In this document: positions 5,281-7,275 of the stretch, piece by piece
Position numbering within the stretch: position 1 is the stretch's first letter
How the letters are laid out: each line of letters opens with the position of its first letter
Assembly: GCA_030044775.1 (NCBI GenBank)
Contig: JASICF010000573.1
Location: forward strand, 1 to 7,275
Direction: 5' to 3'
DNA: 7,275 bases
From: Candidatus Sulfotelmatobacter sp.
Lineage (GTDB): Bacteria; Acidobacteriota; Terriglobia; Terriglobales; Acidobacteriaceae
Made by a program: the position numbers and the translations under genes
The notes under the pieces: model-generated
Databases searched by the model: none
Told to the model about the DNA's origin: nothing
Seen by the model: only the letters and a program-made list of their open reading frames with translations

Positions 5281-5880
5281 TTGGAAGACGTCCACGTAAC
5301 GGCGATGCTGGTGCGGCGCTGTGTCGCCGGCGACGCGGCTGCCTGGGAAGAGATCGTTCAGACTTACAACCGGCGCATCTACAACATCTGCTACCGTTTT
5401 GCCGGATCGGGCAACGACGCCGAAGACCTGACGCAGGAGGTCTTCATCAAGATGTACCGCACGCTTCCGAGCTATGACGCCTCGAAAGGTGCGTTCGTCA
5501 CCTGGGTAACAACCATTACCCGCAATCTGCTGGTCGATCACTTCCGCAAAACCAAACAGGACCGCGTGACCGATTCGCTCGACGCGCCGGTTTCCGCGCA
5601 GGAAGATGCGCAGCCTTTGAGTGAGCAAATCCATGACCAAAGTGCGCCGCCCGATGCCAGCGTTCGCAGCCGGGAGCTGGGGGAAACGGTTCACGCCGCC
5701 CTGGGCAAACTTTCGCCTGAGCTCCGCGAGGCAGTGATTCTAAGGGACTTACAGGATCTTGATTATCGCGAAATCGCAACCGTTTTGAAGGTTCCGGAGG
5801 GGACTGTGAAAAGTCGAATAAATCGTGGGCGCGCGGAACTTGCGCGCCTTCTACAACGTACCTATAGGCAGGTGATGTGA
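5281..5880 (+). CDS. ECF (extracytoplasmic function) RNA polymerase sigma factor, RpoE-like
   Basis: This 199-residue sigma-70 family factor directs RNA polymerase to a specific promoter set. Region 2 spans about 16-92: AAAWEEIVQTYNRRIYNICYR, the core-binding/-10 motif DAEDLTQEVFIKMYR (46-60) and TWVTTITRNLLVDHFRK (74-90). A Gln/Asp/Ser-rich linker of about 40 residues (93-132) follows. Region 4 spans about 135-192: LSPELREAVILRDLQDLDYREIA... and the helix-turn-helix VPEGTVKSRINRGRAEL that reads the -35 element. The length is typical for the family. The start is TTG, chosen for the GGGGAG site before it. The stop overlaps the next start by one base (TGATG), so it is translationally coupled to the anti-sigma gene. 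A terminator-like hairpin directly upstream suggests control of its expression at the RNA level. Confidence 0.95.
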   Translation: MEDVHVTAMLVRRCVAGDAAAWEEIVQTYNRRIYNICYRFAGSGNDAEDLTQEVFIKMYRTLPSYDASKGAFVTWVTTITRNLLVDHFRKTKQDRVTDSLDAPVSAQEDAQPLSEQIHDQSAPPDASVRSRELGETVHAALGKLSPELREAVILRDLQDLDYREIATVLKVPEGTVKSRINRGRAELARLLQRTYRQVM

Positions 5881-6686
5881 TGCCAGAACACACCAATAAC
5901 GGAATGCAGTGTCAGGAGTTCGACGGACTGCTCGCGGATGCCATCGATGGTATCCTCAGCGGCTCGCGGCTCGACCGCTTCCAGGCCCATGCGCGGGCTT
6001 GCTCCGCCTGCGGGCCGCTGCTCGCCGAAGTCGAGGCGGGCCGCAACTGGCTGAGGGAACTTTCGGAGGTCAATCCTCCGGCCAGTCTGGTCACTAGTAT
6101 TCTGGCATCCACAACGGGCGTTGAGACCCAACGCCTGCGGGTTCACGCGCCGACGCCGCAGCGTGCCTCTCTCTGGGAGCGCGTACAAGCCTGGCTGTCG
6201 GGAGCGACGCAGCCCGTTTTTGCCCAGACTTGGGCGACGGTGCGGCAACCGCGGTTTGCCATGTCGTTCGGCATGGCATTCTTCTCGATCTCGGTTGCGC
6301 TGAGCGTGCTTGGGGTTAAGCCGGCCGACCTGAGCCACGTGAGCTTGCGGCCTGCGGCCATCCGGCACACGTATTACAACACGCAAGCCCGGGTTGTGCG
6401 ATATTACGAGAACATCCGGTTCGTCTATGAGGTGGAATCGCGGGTTCGCGAGCTTAAGCGCAACGTGCAACCTGCCGAGCCCGCCCCGAATGAGGCGACG
6501 CCGGATAAGAAAGAGCACAAGGACAACACAACACAACAGCCTGAGCAGAAGCAAGAGCGCAATTACAGCCAGCCTGATAACCATCTCGTGCTGGCCAGCG
6601 CCCGGCTGGGTCCATCTGTCAACGATGCGTTTCGAAAAAACGATCCGTCTGTAGTGTTGGTGAGCACGTACAGGAGGTTCGTATGA
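5880..6686 (+). CDS. Anti-sigma factor with N-terminal zinc-finger domain (zf-HC2) and one TM helix
   Basis: This 268-residue protein probably binds and silences the ECF sigma factor encoded just before it. The N-terminal domain carries the zinc-binding anti-sigma pattern: Cys11 (MQCQEFDGLL), then His37-x3-Cys41-x2-Cys44 (HARACSAC). A linker contains NPPASLVTSILA at about 65-76, which is typical of these proteins. A single TM helix lies at about 126-147 (RFAMSFGMAFFSISVALSVL). It leaves a roughly 120-residue extracytoplasmic part, with a Tyr/Arg-rich helix (RHTYYNTQARVVRYYENIR), a Glu/Lys/Gln/Asn-rich low-complexity stretch (about 197-230) and a final segment ending STYRRFV. ATG 5880 is used rather than GTG 5877. 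AGGTGA (5870-5875) is the ribosome site, inside the sigma gene. The signal that releases the sigma factor is unknown. Confidence 0.85.
   Translation: MPEHTNNGMQCQEFDGLLADAIDGILSGSRLDRFQAHARACSACGPLLAEVEAGRNWLRELSEVNPPASLVTSILASTTGVETQRLRVHAPTPQRASLWERVQAWLSGATQPVFAQTWATVRQPRFAMSFGMAFFSISVALSVLGVKPADLSHVSLRPAAIRHTYYNTQARVVRYYENIRFVYEVESRVRELKRNVQPAEPAPNEATPDKKEHKDNTTQQPEQKQERNYSQPDNHLVLASARLGPSVNDAFRKNDPSVVLVSTYRRFV
6672..6677 (+). promoter_or_regulatory. Strong ribosome binding site for the B-box/TM2 gene
   Basis: A perfect AGGAGG lies 5 bases before the ATG at 6683, inside the end of the anti-sigma gene. It suggests the third gene is translated well in its own right and not only by coupling. 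Confidence 0.7.
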
Positions 6687-7275
6687 ACTGCGCCACGCAT
6701 CCCGATATTGCCGCGGTGGCATTCTGCCGCACTTGCGGCAAGCCGCTCTGCGGCAACTGCACCCGCGACGTCCGCGGAGTCATTTACTGCGAGTCTTGCC
6801 TCGCCGCGCGTCTCGACGGCACCACGCCGCCAGCGCCTGGCGCGGTTCCACCTTCGCCCGGATACGTGCCACCGGCTTCTGGATTCGTTCCTCCGGCCCA
6901 AGCGACATATCCGCCGGTCGGAGCCCAGCCTGCGCGCTCTTCGGGACCGAATCCGGCTGTGGCCGGCATTCTGGCGGGGTTCTTTCCCTTCGGTGTCGGC
7001 GCCGTTTACTGCTCGCAATATGCAAAAGGACTTGCGCACCTGATCATCTTCGCGATGTTGATCTTCGCATCCGGACACGCCGGAGGCTGGGATTGGGTCT
7101 TCGGTCTGGGCATTGGATTTTTCTACGTCTATCAAATCATCGACGCAGTGCGCACCGCTCACGCGTTGCAAGCCGGGCAAGCTCCTCCCGATCCCTACGG
7201 CCTTGGGCAAACCTTCAGCCTGGGCGATCGGAGCGAATCCAAAAACATCCCGGCGGTTGCGATCATTCTCATCGG
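6683..7275 (+). CDS. B-box zinc finger/TM2-type membrane protein (3' truncated by window edge)
   Basis: The first 197 codons of a membrane protein are visible; the frame is still open at the window edge. The N-terminal B-box-like zinc finger has an evenly spaced set of ligands: Cys3, His6, Cys15, Cys18, Cys23, Cys26, Cys36 and Cys39 (CATH, FCRTC, LCGNC, YCESC), enough for two zinc ions. A Pro-rich linker (about 48-88) holds three imperfect copies of a [PS]GxVPP[SA] unit. A TM2-like hydrophobic domain follows (about 90-165: NPAVAGILAGFFPFGVGAVY, then SQYAKGLAHLIIFAMLIF, a Gly/Trp loop, and LGIGFFYVYQIIDAVRTA). Another hydrophobic segment (IPAVAIILI) begins at the edge. The ATG overlaps the anti-sigma stop by four bases and has a perfect AGGAGG. 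Co-transcription suggests a role at the membrane with the sigma/anti-sigma pair, but this is inference. Confidence 0.85.
   Translation, partial: MNCATHPDIAAVAFCRTCGKPLCGNCTRDVRGVIYCESCLAARLDGTTPPAPGAVPPSPGYVPPASGFVPPAQATYPPVGAQPARSSGPNPAVAGILAGFFPFGVGAVYCSQYAKGLAHLIIFAMLIFASGHAGGWDWVFGLGIGFFYVYQIIDAVRTAHALQAGQAPPDPYGLGQTFSLGDRSESKNIPAVAIILI

Noticed and set aside
5095..5694. A 199-codon minus-strand frame over the leader and first part of the sigma gene
   Set aside because: No motif or ribosome site; it overlaps clear sigma region 2 coding on the plus strand.
5862..6722. A 286-codon minus-strand open frame opposite the anti-sigma gene
   Set aside because: It is Arg-rich with no recognisable domain and lies exactly opposite a gene with zinc-finger motif, TM helix and coupled start. 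It is explained by high GC at third positions.
6563..7210. A 215-codon minus-strand open frame opposite the B-box/TM2 gene
   Set aside because: Arg-rich shadow; the plus strand has eight zinc ligands, TM segments and a perfect ribosome site.

Overview
The window looks like chromosomal DNA of a GC-rich free-living bacterium, most likely an acidobacterium (Acidobacteriota, Terriglobia/Koribacter-like). This is inference from the gene families seen: a B-box/TM2 protein behind an ECF sigma/anti-sigma pair, a GIDE-domain protein, a secreted Gln-rich coiled-coil protein, and TTG starts. No rRNA marker is present to confirm it. I see no tRNA, rRNA, insertion sequence, phage gene or CRISPR array.

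Layout. Bases 1-496 hold the 3' end of an APC-type amino acid permease. Three further plus-strand genes follow, each separated by 140-180 bp and so probably transcribed separately. They are a two-TM GIDE-domain protein (648-1892), a class I glutamine-amidotransferase-like protein related to the CTP synthase C-terminus (2033-2818), and a membrane-anchored protein of unknown function (3024-3713). The last one meets a minus-strand SET-domain methyltransferase gene (3710-4150) tail to tail, with a 4-bp overlap. Upstream of the SET gene is a 196-bp gap with a candidate 27-codon plus-strand ORF (4234-4317) and a perfect 19-bp palindrome (4324-4342). The palindrome sits just beyond the stop of the minus-strand gene for a secreted coiled-coil protein (4347-4907).

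The right-hand third is a compact regulatory operon on the plus strand. It has an ECF sigma factor (5281-5880), a zinc-finger anti-sigma factor with one TM segment (5880-6686) and a B-box zinc finger/TM2 membrane protein (6683 to the window edge). These genes overlap by 1 and 4 bp and are surely co-transcribed. The sigma gene is preceded by a 200-nt region rich in RNA structure. This region includes a 12-bp helix and ends in a terminator-like hairpin with a T6 tract that abuts the sigma Shine-Dalgarno sequence. That layout suggests either transcription attenuation or an unannotated small RNA ending just before the operon.

How the genes work together: only the last three form a clear functional unit. 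The anti-sigma factor should hold the sigma factor at the membrane until a signal arrives, and the third protein is a probable membrane partner or target. The other genes look like independent accessory functions. The best candidates for something undescribed are the sigma-operon leader, the amidotransferase-like protein that lacks the catalytic His/Glu, the zinc-coordinating bacterial SET protein, the RING-less GIDE protein and the 27-codon ORF.
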